From positions 1-11,033 of the forward strand of contig CATPBF010000002.1 of assembly GCA_955652585.1 (NCBI GenBank): a stretch of DNA of 11,033 nt. Direction: 5' to 3'. The notes under the pieces were generated by a model that was not told the DNA's origin, did not search any database, and worked only from the letters and a program-made list of their open reading frames with translations. Below are positions 1 through 7,600 of this stretch, piece after piece. The position numbers and the translations under genes are program-made. The stretch comes from Candidatus Dormiibacterota bacterium (GTDB lineage Bacteria > Chloroflexota > Dormibacteria > Dormibacterales > Dormibacteraceae). Numbering within the stretch: the first letter of the stretch is position 1; each line of letters begins with the position of its first letter.

Positions 1-518
1 CTGAGATTGAAATACCGGTCGAGGGTGTTTTCAAGAAACGAGTTGCGCGTGGAGCGATAGATCTGGCGGTGGATCGCCTGGTCGAGCCGCATGAGCTCGC
101 GCTGGTTGGTGGGCTCGGCCTGGTCGAGGCGCTCGAGGAGCTCGCCGATCGCCGCGCGGTCGGTGGCGGTGCCTCGCTCCGCGGCCAGCCTCGCCGCATG
201 GCCCTCGAGGACGACCCGGACCTCGGTGATGCGCGCGAGATCGGTGATATTGACTTCGGTGACGAAGGTTCCGCGATGGGGCACGCTGCGGACGAGGTTC
301 TCCCACGCCAGTCGTTGCAGGGCTTCACGAATCGGCGTGCGCCCGATCTCGAGCTCGTCGCGTAGCCGTCCCTCCTCCACCACCGAACCAGGTGGCATGT
401 CGAGGCACACAATGCGGTCTCGAATCCGAAGGTAGGCTTCCTCGCTCTGGGAGCGCGCGGCGTCGGGGACCGAGCTAGGCGCGCGACGAGTCCCCAGCGC
501 GCGAGCCTGCGAGACCAA
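1..518 (-). CDS. GntR-family transcriptional regulator, FCD (FadR-like) subfamily, C-terminus cut by window edge
   Basis: This is a DNA-binding regulator that probably senses a small organic acid or sugar acid; 172 residues are visible. A winged helix-turn-helix covers about residues 25-89. Its signature is EEAYLRIRDRIV, then PPGSVVEEGRLRDEL, then GRTPIREALQRL, and the wing is VPHRGTFVTEV. The FCD domain begins with DLARITEVRVVLEG (93-106) and includes LDQAIHRQIY, where D146 and H150 match the first metal ligands of FCD domains; the remaining ligands lie off the window. The frame is open back to a stop at 582-584. The only usual start codon upstream of the domain is a TTG at 516-518, preceded at 10 bases by GGAGGG, so I use it. 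The gene lies 98 bases downstream of the MFS transporter on the same strand and may regulate it or a gene beyond the edge. Family assignment is secure; the effector is unknown. Confidence 0.9.
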   Translation of the reverse strand, partial: MVSQARALGTRRAPSSVPDAARSQSEEAYLRIRDRIVCLDMPPGSVVEEGRLRDELEIGRTPIREALQRLAWENLVRSVPHRGTFVTEVNITDLARITEVRVVLEGHAARLAAERGTATDRAAIGELLERLDQAEPTNQRELMRLDQAIHRQIYRSTRNSFLENTLDRYFNL

Positions 519-545
519 CCCCCGTTGTCCCTCCCAATTCGGGCC

Positions 546-572
546 ATCGGCCGATATGCGACCGATATACCG
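546..572 (-). promoter_or_regulatory. Possible operator/promoter of the GntR-family gene
   Basis: In the 98-base gap between the MFS stop and the regulator start there is a perfect 10-base palindrome ATCGGCCGAT (546-555). It overlaps two direct copies of CCGATAT (551-557 and 562-568). The copies are exactly 11 bases apart, about one helical turn. This lies 28-54 bases upstream of the proposed TTG start. On the minus strand TATATC within it could act as a weak -10. Position and symmetry fit autoregulation, which is common in FadR-type regulators, but no known family operator consensus is matched exactly. Confidence 0.35.
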
Positions 573-616
573 GCGCCAAAGCTAGCACCGGCCGAAACGT
601 CCGTCAAATGGCGCGC

Positions 617-1792
617 CTAGTCGGGAAGCGGCGAGCCGCGGGTCTCGGGCAGCAGGAGCAAGAGCGCCGACCCTGCAAAGGCGACGATGCCCGTTAAACC
701 CAACGCGATTCCCAGTCCGACCGATTGCGAGAGCAGGCCCACCGCTTGCAGCCCGATCACGCTCCCCACCGCGGCGGCCACCGATCCCATGGCCTCCGCG
801 GTCGCCCTCGCCCGGGTCGGAAACAGTTCTGCGGTCCACGCTCCGAAGACGGGCGTGGCTGCGCTTGCGAAAGAGCTCCAGAGCACGTTGCCGAGCACAA
901 ACACCGGAGTCCCGCCGATGAAGCTGAGCCCGGCGGACATGGCGGTGGCGGCGGTGAGCGCGGTGCCTGGGCCCCGGCGGCCCAAGCGGTCGGTCAGGAA
1001 ACCCCCCGCCAAATAAGAAGCTCCGCCGGCAACTCCGGAAACGACGATCAGCTCGCTGATCCCGACCGGGCTCATATGCAGACTCTGGGTGGCGAACAGG
1101 GTGAACAGGAGGCCGGCGGGTTCAAGGAGCACGGCCAGCAGCGCCGTGGTGCCCGCGATCACGAAGAGGCGGCGGCGCCACGCGGGCTGGAAGAGGAGTC
1201 GCAGCGCCGAGCCCGAAAACCGTGCCCGCTGCCACGCGCGCCCCTCGGGCAACTTCATCCAGATCAGCGGGGCGGCCACCAAACCGATTCCGCCGGCCAG
1301 AAAAAGCCACCGCCAGTGGGGCGCGACCACCGGGTACGCGATGACGGTGAGACCGGTGCCGACGCCGCTGAGCACGGCGAGCACGCTCACCGCCTGGCCT
1401 CGGCGCCCGGTCGGCGCCTCCTCGACGATCAGGGCGGTGGCAACCCCGGCGACCAGGACCTCGAAGCACACGGCGATCAGTCGCAGGACCGCCAGCGCTT
1501 CGATTGTCGGAGCGAAAGCGCTCGCGAAGTTGGCGATCGAAAAGCCTCCAACGCCCACAGCGATCAGCCGCCGCCGGCCGAAGCGGTCCGCAAGCGTTGC
1601 GAGCGGCAGAGCGCCGAGCCCTCCGAGGGCCAGTACCGAGCCGAGGTTCGAGAGCGCGGGAACGCGGGCGTGAAACTCACTCGCGATCGCCGGCAGCGCG
1701 AGCACAAGGACTGAACCATCGAAGGCGGTGAGCACCACCGCGACGCCGGCCCAGATCAGAGTTCGCCGCTGTTGCGAGTCTAGCTCCACCAA
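617..1792 (-). CDS. MFS transporter, sugar/metabolite-porter type
   Basis: This is a secondary transporter of the inner membrane with 391 residues and about 12 hydrophobic segments, the usual size for the family. Motif A occurs between TM2 and TM3 as LATLADRFGRRRL (64-76). It recurs in the second half as GFLTDRLGRRG (264-274), showing the internal duplication. D25 in TM1 and R104 in TM4 sit where MFS porters carry their coupling charges. AELFPTRARATAEA (321-334) and LLLLPETRG (378-386) resemble the E-x-FPT-x-x-R and PET-x-G signatures of metabolite:H+ and sugar porters. The start is TTG at 1790-1792, directly followed by a GTG (1787-1789) that could serve instead. No Shine-Dalgarno sequence is visible, and the stop of the upstream CPBP gene touches the TTG, so translation probably depends on reinitiation. 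The nearby GntR regulator suggests an inducible organic-acid or sugar substrate, but this is only inference. Confidence 0.9.
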   Translation of the reverse strand: MVELDSQQRRTLIWAGVAVVLTAFDGSVLVLALPAIASEFHARVPALSNLGSVLALGGLGALPLATLADRFGRRRLIAVGVGGFSIANFASAFAPTIEALAVLRLIAVCFEVLVAGVATALIVEEAPTGRRGQAVSVLAVLSGVGTGLTVIAYPVVAPHWRWLFLAGGIGLVAAPLIWMKLPEGRAWQRARFSGSALRLLFQPAWRRRLFVIAGTTALLAVLLEPAGLLFTLFATQSLHMSPVGISELIVVSGVAGGASYLAGGFLTDRLGRRGPGTALTAATAMSAGLSFIGGTPVFVLGNVLWSSFASAATPVFGAWTAELFPTRARATAEAMGSVAAAVGSVIGLQAVGLLSQSVGLGIALGLTGIVAFAGSALLLLLPETRGSPLPD

Positions 1793-2344
1793 CTAAACCA
1801 GGCCGAGCTTCTTCAGGAGATAGGGGCCGGGGCCGAGAAAGCCGCATGTGGCCGCGATATGTGCGATCGAGACCCCCAGCAGCGATGGCGGGCCCGGCAG
1901 GAGCCAGAAAGCCAGCCCGAGAGGGATGCCCGCGAGCGCTGTCGCCAGCGTTTCGGCCCAGGGCCAGGCGAGCCGGTGATAAAGGATGTAGGAAGCGGTG
2001 CCAACGAAAAAACCCACGGGCGCTCCTAGCGCGATGCCGAGCCCGCCCTGGACCAACCCGCGGAAGAAGGCCTCTTCGATCGGACCGTTGAGAACGTAAA
2101 AGCCCGCCTGGAACGCAGCGTCGTCGGCCCCGGCCGGAACGCTCAGCGCGCCCCGACGCCGGGCCAGCCCAAGCTGCACGAAGGCCGCCGCCACGAACAG
2201 CACCGGAGCGGCCACGCCAGCGAACACGAGCTGCGCACCGAGCTGGCCCGCCGAGAAGCCGAGCCACGAAGGCCGCCACACGATCTCGACCGCAGCCACG
2301 ACGGCGGCGAATGGAAGCAGGCGCCTGATGAGGTCTGGAGCCAT
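1793..2344 (-). CDS. CPBP-family intramembrane metalloprotease-like membrane protein
   Basis: This 183-residue hydrophobic protein has about six membrane segments. It carries the CPBP (Abi, Rce1-like) signature: motif 1 is GPIEEAFFRG with E90, E91 and R95, motif 2 is SYILYHR with H123, and motif 3 is the helix with H162 (SIAHIAAT). The glutamates and histidines are the predicted zinc-binding or catalytic residues of the family, so it is probably active. The Asn often found four residues after the last His is replaced by Thr. Substrates are unknown; homologues process prenylated or signal proteins, or give bacteriocin immunity. I chose ATG 2342-2344. An ATG at 2402-2404 would add 20 polar residues, but it overlaps the start codon of the divergent DsbA-like gene by two bases. 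A GTG at 2375-2377 is also possible. The stop TAG abuts the MFS start, in the same frame, implying co-expression. Confidence 0.8.
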   Translation of the reverse strand: MAPDLIRRLLPFAAVVAAVEIVWRPSWLGFSAGQLGAQLVFAGVAAPVLFVAAAFVQLGLARRRGALSVPAGADDAAFQAGFYVLNGPIEEAFFRGLVQGGLGIALGAPVGFFVGTASYILYHRLAWPWAETLATALAGIPLGLAFWLLPGPPSLLGVSIAHIAATCGFLGPGPYLLKKLGLV

Positions 2345-2390
2345 CCACGCCCAGCTCTCGGGAATACGAGTGAGCACCGCTCGCGTTGCA

Positions 2391-2398
2391 CCTATAGG
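2391..2398. promoter_or_regulatory. Palindromic CCTATAGG in the divergent start region
   Basis: The divergent spacer between the CPBP-like and DsbA-like genes is only 58 bases long with the starts chosen here. It contains the self-complementary CCTATAGG, which gives TATAGG on both strands. On the plus strand it ends four bases before the DsbA-like ATG. It could be a -10 element for a leaderless or nearly leaderless transcript, or a very weak ribosome binding site. I see no convincing -35. The same minus-strand octamer TATAGGTG recurs just upstream of the glycosyltransferase start at 4496-4503. Confidence 0.25.
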
Positions 2399-2402
2399 CC
2401 TC

Positions 2403-2999
2403 ATGGAGTTCGAGCTCTACTACGACTATTTGTGCCCGTACGTATACCGAGCGTCATTGCTGCTCGCGAACGTTGCCGCGGAACGATCCGTAGACGTTCG
2501 ATGGCGATACTTCTCGCTCGCCCAGGTGAACTCCAAAGAGGAGGGCTGGACGGCCTGGGATGCGCCTGCCGCCGAGCGGGTGCGTGGCCGGCTCCCGTTC
2601 AAGGCCGCGGAGGCCGCCCGCCGGCAGGATCGCTTCGATCCCTTCCATGCCAACCTGCTGGCCGCGCGGCATCAAGACCGGCTCGACGTCGATGACGCCA
2701 ATGTGGTCGAGCAGGTCGCCGAGGAATCCGGTCTGGAGCTGGAGCGTTTCCGCCGCGATCTCGCCGATACGTCCATTCTCGATACGCTCGCCCGCGACCA
2801 CAGGCACGCGGTTGCCACTCACGGCGTGTTCGGAACTCCCACCTTCGTATTTCCCAATGGAGTCTCAGCGTACATTCGGCTCGCCGAGGCGCCCACTGGC
2901 GCCGGCGCGCTGCAGCTGTTCGACAGCCTGCTCGCGGTCGCGGCGTCCGAGCCGCGGGTCCTCGAGATCAAGCGCCCAACGCGACCGTCACCGGACTAG
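2403..2999 (+). CDS. DsbA-fold oxidoreductase-like protein (FrnE/HCCA-isomerase-like), single active-site cysteine
   Basis: This 198-residue thioredoxin-superfamily protein of the DsbA type has no signal peptide or membrane segment, so it should be cytoplasmic. It opens with the strand-and-helix EFELYYDYLCPYVYRASLL. The active-site position reads C11-P-Y-V, so the second cysteine of a CPxC disulfide pair is missing. A helical insertion follows (about 55-130), and then the cis-proline loop GVFGTPTFVF (141-150, P146). FrnE proteins use CPWC, and 2-hydroxychromene-2-carboxylate isomerases use SPY at this place; this protein is intermediate, hinting at a glutathione- or thiol-dependent isomerase/transferase or monothiol chemistry. 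The ATG at 2403 places the first strand at the N-terminus as in relatives. A start at 2328 would add 25 unlikely residues antisense to the CPBP gene. It converges on the glycosyltransferase and overlaps it by four bases. The fold is certain, the reaction is not. Confidence 0.85.
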   Translation: MEFELYYDYLCPYVYRASLLLANVAAERSVDVRWRYFSLAQVNSKEEGWTAWDAPAAERVRGRLPFKAAEAARRQDRFDPFHANLLAARHQDRLDVDDANVVEQVAEESGLELERFRRDLADTSILDTLARDHRHAVATHGVFGTPTFVFPNGVSAYIRLAEAPTGAGALQLFDSLLAVAASEPRVLEIKRPTRPSPD

Positions 3000-4489
3000 G
3001 GGTTACGCGCGTAGATCGCGACCCCGTCCACCGTCGCCACCAGGTGGTACTGCGTGGTGACGAGGTCTTGGAGCACCGGATAGTTGCGCATCGGATACAT
3101 CGCGAAGTCGCTCCAGCCCGCGCTGGCGGTGTCGACGATCAGCGCGGGAGGGTTGCGCTCGAGGTCGGCCTGCAGCTCCGGCCACACGTCCGGGGCCGTG
3201 TCCCAGTTGTTGGGTGGAAGGTCCGAGCCGCGGGCGAACCCACGCAGAAAACCCGGGAAACGGCTCGCCATGAGACGGTCGGACTCGACGTAAAGAGCAG
3301 GCCAGTTGCCCCAAACGAACACGCGGTCGCCTGGCTTTGTGTGATCGCGGATATACGCCGCGACCAACTGGTGCTGGGCGATCGGCGGGCTCCAGTCGTA
3401 GGTCAGCGGGTCGGCGGAAACGTCATAGGCGGCCCACGCAAGCGCAGGCACGGCGACGGCGATCGCGGCGATCGCTGCCACCTGCTTCCGAAACCGCGTA
3501 CGGAGAGCGCTGTCGATCGCAAACGCGGACAGGAGCGCGAGCGGGCCCATGACCTGGATGAAGTAGTGCCAGGAGAGATGGCCGCCGGCGAGCGACCCGA
3601 TCGTCGACAGCACAAGCCAGGCGACCACGATCCGCTGGCCTGAATCCAGCTTTCGCCAACGCACCGCCCACGCTAACGCGGCCGCCCACAACACGGCCAT
3701 GTCCAGCACGAACGGGACCAGGCTGTCGCGCGCGCGCGTCCAGACGAGACTCGGGGTCCAGTTGCTGCTCGCGTATTGAGTCAGGATCCCGACGGTCCAG
3801 CGCCAGAAGCCGGACAGCGAGCCGGTCAATGCGAGCACCCCCGCCCCGGCCAGCAGTCCGGCGGCGAGACCGGCCGCAAAAAGCGCCGCCGCCCGCAGCC
3901 GCGTTGGAGCGGGCTCGAGGTATGTGACCGCGATCGGCAGCAGGAGCACATCGACCGCGGCTGATTGCCTGAAGGCGCCGGCCGCCGCCAGCAGCACTCC
4001 CGACCAAAGCCAGTGGCGCCGCAGCATGAGAAGGAGCGAGGCCGTGAGCGGCAGCATCATGAACACCTCGGTGTTCGCGGCGAGCAGGCGCGGGTTGCCG
4101 GCGCCGGTCATGACCCCGTAGAAGATCGCGGCGAGCACTCCGGCTCGAGCGCCCGCCAGCTGCCGCCCGGCTATGAAGATGAGGAAGCAGGTGGCGGCGA
4201 CAACCAGCAGGGCCACCACGTGAACCGCGGTCATCTGGTAGGTGCCGAACACGCGAAAGGTGGCGGCGTACAGCCACAAGATCCCAGGCGGCTTGTTGTC
4301 GACGCCGCCTTCCGCATAGAGCGGTGCGCCTCCGTTCATGAGCGCCGCGATCGATCCGTATATCGCCTCGTCCCCGTCGAGGAGCCGGTGGAAGAAGGAA
4401 GGCGCGTGCGAAAGCAGGATCGGCGCCGCGGCCAGAGCCCCCACCACCAGCGGATTCGGAGTGCGGTGGATCACCGCGGATGTCCCCAT
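2996..4489 (-). CDS. Membrane glycosyltransferase, GT-C fold (ArnT/PMT-2-like, GT39/GT83 type)
   Basis: This 497-residue polytopic membrane protein has roughly ten hydrophobic helices followed by a soluble C-terminal part of about 115 residues. The first periplasmic loop carries the hallmarks of the PMT/ArnT group. LLDGDEAIYGSIAALMNGG (36-54) contains the acidic D-x-D/E pair, with D40 and E41 as likely catalytic or metal-binding residues. VDNKPPGIL (63-71) is the conserved KPP motif that follows it. Such enzymes move sugars from polyprenyl-phosphate carriers to lipids, proteins or polysaccharides on the outer face of the membrane; donor and acceptor cannot be read from sequence. The ATG at 4487-4489 has AGGTG six bases upstream and is preferred to the in-frame GTG at 4496-4498, which would add three residues. 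The stop overlaps that of the convergent DsbA-like gene. Nothing suggests a functional link to the helicase operon. Confidence 0.88.
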   Translation of the reverse strand: MGTSAVIHRTPNPLVVGALAAAPILLSHAPSFFHRLLDGDEAIYGSIAALMNGGAPLYAEGGVDNKPPGILWLYAATFRVFGTYQMTAVHVVALLVVAATCFLIFIAGRQLAGARAGVLAAIFYGVMTGAGNPRLLAANTEVFMMLPLTASLLLMLRRHWLWSGVLLAAAGAFRQSAAVDVLLLPIAVTYLEPAPTRLRAAALFAAGLAAGLLAGAGVLALTGSLSGFWRWTVGILTQYASSNWTPSLVWTRARDSLVPFVLDMAVLWAAALAWAVRWRKLDSGQRIVVAWLVLSTIGSLAGGHLSWHYFIQVMGPLALLSAFAIDSALRTRFRKQVAAIAAIAVAVPALAWAAYDVSADPLTYDWSPPIAQHQLVAAYIRDHTKPGDRVFVWGNWPALYVESDRLMASRFPGFLRGFARGSDLPPNNWDTAPDVWPELQADLERNPPALIVDTASAGWSDFAMYPMRNYPVLQDLVTTQYHLVATVDGVAIYARNP

Positions 4490-4495
4490 GGCGCA

Positions 4496-4506
4496 CACCT
4501 ATATTG
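4496..4506 (-). promoter_or_regulatory. Ribosome binding site and possible -10 of the glycosyltransferase gene
   Basis: On the minus strand the sequence CAATATAGGTG lies just upstream of the glycosyltransferase. AGGTG (4496-4500) is a fair Shine-Dalgarno sequence six bases from the ATG at 4489, and it decides that start. The overlapping CAATAT or TATAGG is AT-rich in an otherwise GC-rich spacer and could be a -10, which would give a very short or leaderless 5' end. Both readings cannot be fully true at once. Confidence 0.4.
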
Positions 4507-4576
4507 CTGTACGGTCGGACGGTGACCGCCGCCCGGCGATTCTTGCTGCCGTCAGCGCTCGCCTTAACGGCCGGGG

Positions 4577-4606
4577 CTGAACTCGGGACTCGAGCACCCG
4601 CATAAT
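4577..4606 (+). promoter_or_regulatory. Candidate sigma-70-like promoter of the helicase-nuclease operon
   Basis: CATAAT (4601-4606) matches the -10 consensus at five of six positions. CTGAAC (4577-4582) is a weak -35 (three of six) at an 18-base spacing. The -10 ends 31 bases before the TTG start, so the 5' leader would be about 25 bases. The stretch also holds a GAAC half-site (4579-4582), but not the second half of an actinobacterial-type LexA box, so SOS control is not supported here. Confidence 0.4.
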
Positions 4607-4624
4607 CGAAGCGCCCGACCAACC

Positions 4625-4630
4625 AGAGGT
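4625..4630 (+). promoter_or_regulatory. Ribosome binding site fixing a TTG start for the first helicase-nuclease
   Basis: AGAGGT lies seven bases before the TTG at 4638-4640. The frame is open upstream only to a TGA at 4578-4580, and that stretch contains no ATG, GTG, TTG or CTG, so this TTG is the only credible start. Confidence 0.65.
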
Positions 4631-4637
4631 AGACGCT

Positions 4638-7600
4638 TTGCCACTCGACATCCACGACATCAAGGGGCCGCTCCGAGTTCTCGCGGGGCCGGGCACCGGG
4701 AAGACGCGCGCGCTGGTCGACCTTTACGAGCAGGCCGTGCTCGAACACGTCGCGGGGCGCGACCAGATCCTGGCGCTCACGTTCTCGACCGGGGCCGCCG
4801 ACGAGATCGCGAGACGCATCGACGAGCGGCTGAAGGACGACTACGGGGAAGCCTGGATTTCCACTTTCCACAGCTTCTGCTGGCGTGTCTTGCGCGACCA
4901 CGCGCCAGATCCGCGCCGAATGCTGGTCAACGGCTTCCAAGAATCGATCGTGATGCGCGACGTGCTGGCCCACATCGATCCGGGGGGGCTGGGCGCCCTG
5001 ATCGGTGTCCGAGGATCCGATTCGTTTGCACGGGACCTGCTTGGATTCGTGGCTTTGATGAAGCAGAACCTCGTGCATCCTGACGCGCTGGTGCTGGCGA
5101 CCGAGGCCCGCGGCAGCGATCGCTTGCGCGCGCTGGCGGCGGCCTACAAGTCTTACCAGGAGCGGCTGAGCGCGGCCGGCATGGTCGACTTCCGCGACCT
5201 CATCACCGGCGCCATCGAGCTGCTGCAATCAAAGGACGAGCTCCGCGACCAGCTGCGATTCAAGTTCCGCCTCATCCTCGTGGACGAGTTCCAGGACGTC
5301 GATCCTGCGCAGTTCCAGCTCCTTCAGCTGCTGGCGCCGCCCGCGTCGCATCCCCGCCTGGTGGTCGTCGGCGACCCGGACCAGTCCATCTACGGCTTTC
5401 GCGGCACTGTGCCGCGCCTGCTCGGCGTCGACTTTCCCATGGTCTATGGCGCAGCCACCGTCTCGCTCGCGGAGTGCTGGCGTTGCTCGCAGCAGGCGCT
5501 CGACGCCGGCGAGCGCTTGCTCGGGGCCACGCAACCTGGCCGCGCCCGACGCAACCTCCGCTCGGTGGCTGGGGTCTCGCCCCCGTCTGTGGTCGTAGCG
5601 CACGAAGGCGATGCCCTCGACGAGGCATTCTTCTGCGCGCGCGAGATCAAGCGGATCCACACCGCGTTTCCCGACCTCCGCTATGACGACTTCGCGATCC
5701 TCCTCCGCAGCACAACTGCGTTGGGGGCTCCGTTCGAAGAGGCGCTGCGCGCCCTCGATCTTCCCTATGAGGTGCGCGGATCAGGGGCGACCGCTCGCAA
5801 TGAGGTGGTCCGCTTCCTGGTCGGCTACCTCGAATCCCTGCGTAAGCCGGACGACCCCGCGGCGTTCGAGAGCGCGCTCGCATCGAGCCTTGGCGGCGTC
5901 GGCTCGCGAACGTTGAGCCGTCTGCGGGCGCACGCGTTCGAGCAGGCTCGGCCGCTCGCGCGGGTGATGCGGCGCTTGATGTACGTGCTCGCTGCCAAGG
6001 ATTCGCAGCGGTATCCGCTCCCATGGGGTGGTGAGGTGCCGGCCGAGCCTCCCTCGCCGCCGGACTATTACGAATACCTGACAGAGGCGGAGCTAGATGC
6101 CCTCCACTCGGCGATGTCCGCTCGATACCGCCTGCTCGAAAGAGCGAAGCGGCTGCCGCTGGCCAGCCTCGCGTACTCGGTGCTCATCGAAGACGGCGCC
6201 ATCGGCAAGCTGCTTACGCTCGAGCTCCGCGCCCAGCAGCGCACCGAGGCAATGGCCGACCTGCGCTCGACCATCGACGGCCTGGAAGCGGTGGAAGAGG
6301 TGCACGAAAGGCTCCACGGCTCGAAGCCCCTCCTGTCCGACCTCAGCGGGTCGCTCGACGCGCTGCTCTCAGGCGCCGCGGACGACACCGAGCCGGCATC
6401 CGCTCGCCGGGACGCCGTGCAGGTGATGACCGTGCACCAGGCCAAGGGTCTCGAGTTTCAGGTCGTCTTCGCTTCCGGATTCGCGCACGGCCTTTTCCCA
6501 TCGGAGGCACGTCCCCATCCACTGCTGGACGTGGAGGATAGGTCCTGGCTCGAAGCTTTCAAGGTTGGTTTCATGCCTTCGTGGCCGTCCGACCCCGATG
6601 GGCATCTGGCCGAGGAGGCGCGGCTCGCCTTCGTCGCCATGACCCGTGCCAAGCGCGTTTACCTGACCTACGCGGACACTTACCTGCGTCAGGCCGGCCC
6701 ATCCGTGTTCCTCGGCATGGCGGCGCCGGACGCTGAGATGAAAGAGCTCACACGCGCGTCGGCCCGGCTCGAGCCGGCGGACGTGCTCCTCGCGCGCGAA
6801 GCAGAGGTGCTCATCGCCGCTCACCGAGAAACCGTCACCGACGCGATGACCGCACGCGCGGCAGGGCTCGGCCTCGACGTCAGCTTCATCGCCGATCGCG
6901 ACGCGGGAGAGCCGTTCGAACCCTACGGCGGTGAACGCAATCCGGACCATGTGGAGATCGATCACTTCAGCCCGACCACGCTCAACGACTACCTGAAGTG
7001 CCCGCGCCTCTACTGGTACAACCATCACCCCGGCCTTGCCGAGGAGCCCAGGTCCGTGGCGATGGAGCGCGGCGGCTTTCTGCACGAGGTGCTGGAGGAC
7101 TTCCATGCGAGTGAAGTCGAGTGGCGGCCGCTCGAGGCGGAAGGCCAGAGAGGCTGGCTCGAGACCGTGCTGCAGAAGCACCTCGACGGCTACCTGTCCC
7201 GCATGGAGGCAACCCTCGACCGCAGGCGCGAGGAAAAGCAGGTCCGTTCGTTGCTTGAAAACTACATCCGTTTCGTCACCGGCATGCAGCACATCCGCCG
7301 CCTGGGGACGCTCGCGCTCGAGCAGCGCTTCCATCTGCAGCTCGACGGGGCGGAGATCGTCGGCAAGATCGACCGCGTCAACGACGTCGGCGATGGCGAG
7401 GTCGAAGTCATCGACTACAAGACCGGCGCAGGCAAGGCGATGCGGTGGGCCTACGAGATGTACTTCGGCCCCGACATGTACGACGTGCAGCTAGCCCTGT
7501 ACTACCTCGCATGCAAGTACGGATTCGACGACGAAGGCAAGCCACTCGGATTTCAGCCGCGATTCCTTTCGCTCTGGTATCCGAAGGATTGGGTCTGGGG

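Noticed and set aside
31..306. Proline/arginine-rich minus-strand frame with an ATG start
   Set aside because: The neighbouring minus-strand frame reads through as a textbook GntR/FCD regulator over the same bases.
725..1714. 329-residue plus-strand open frame opposite the MFS transporter
   Set aside because: It is charged, repetitive sequence with no domain signal, and the opposite strand encodes a convincing 12-helix transporter with duplicated motif A.
4579..4590. LexA/SOS box upstream of the helicase operon
   Set aside because: GAAC is present, but the partner half four bases later reads GACT instead of GTTC, so the palindrome is missing.
3423..5228. 601-residue open frame on the minus strand spanning the glycosyltransferase and helicase start
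   Set aside because: Its translation is low-complexity Arg/Ala/Gly-rich and runs antisense to the helicase and out of frame with the glycosyltransferase; both of those have clear family motifs. It is a by-product of high GC.
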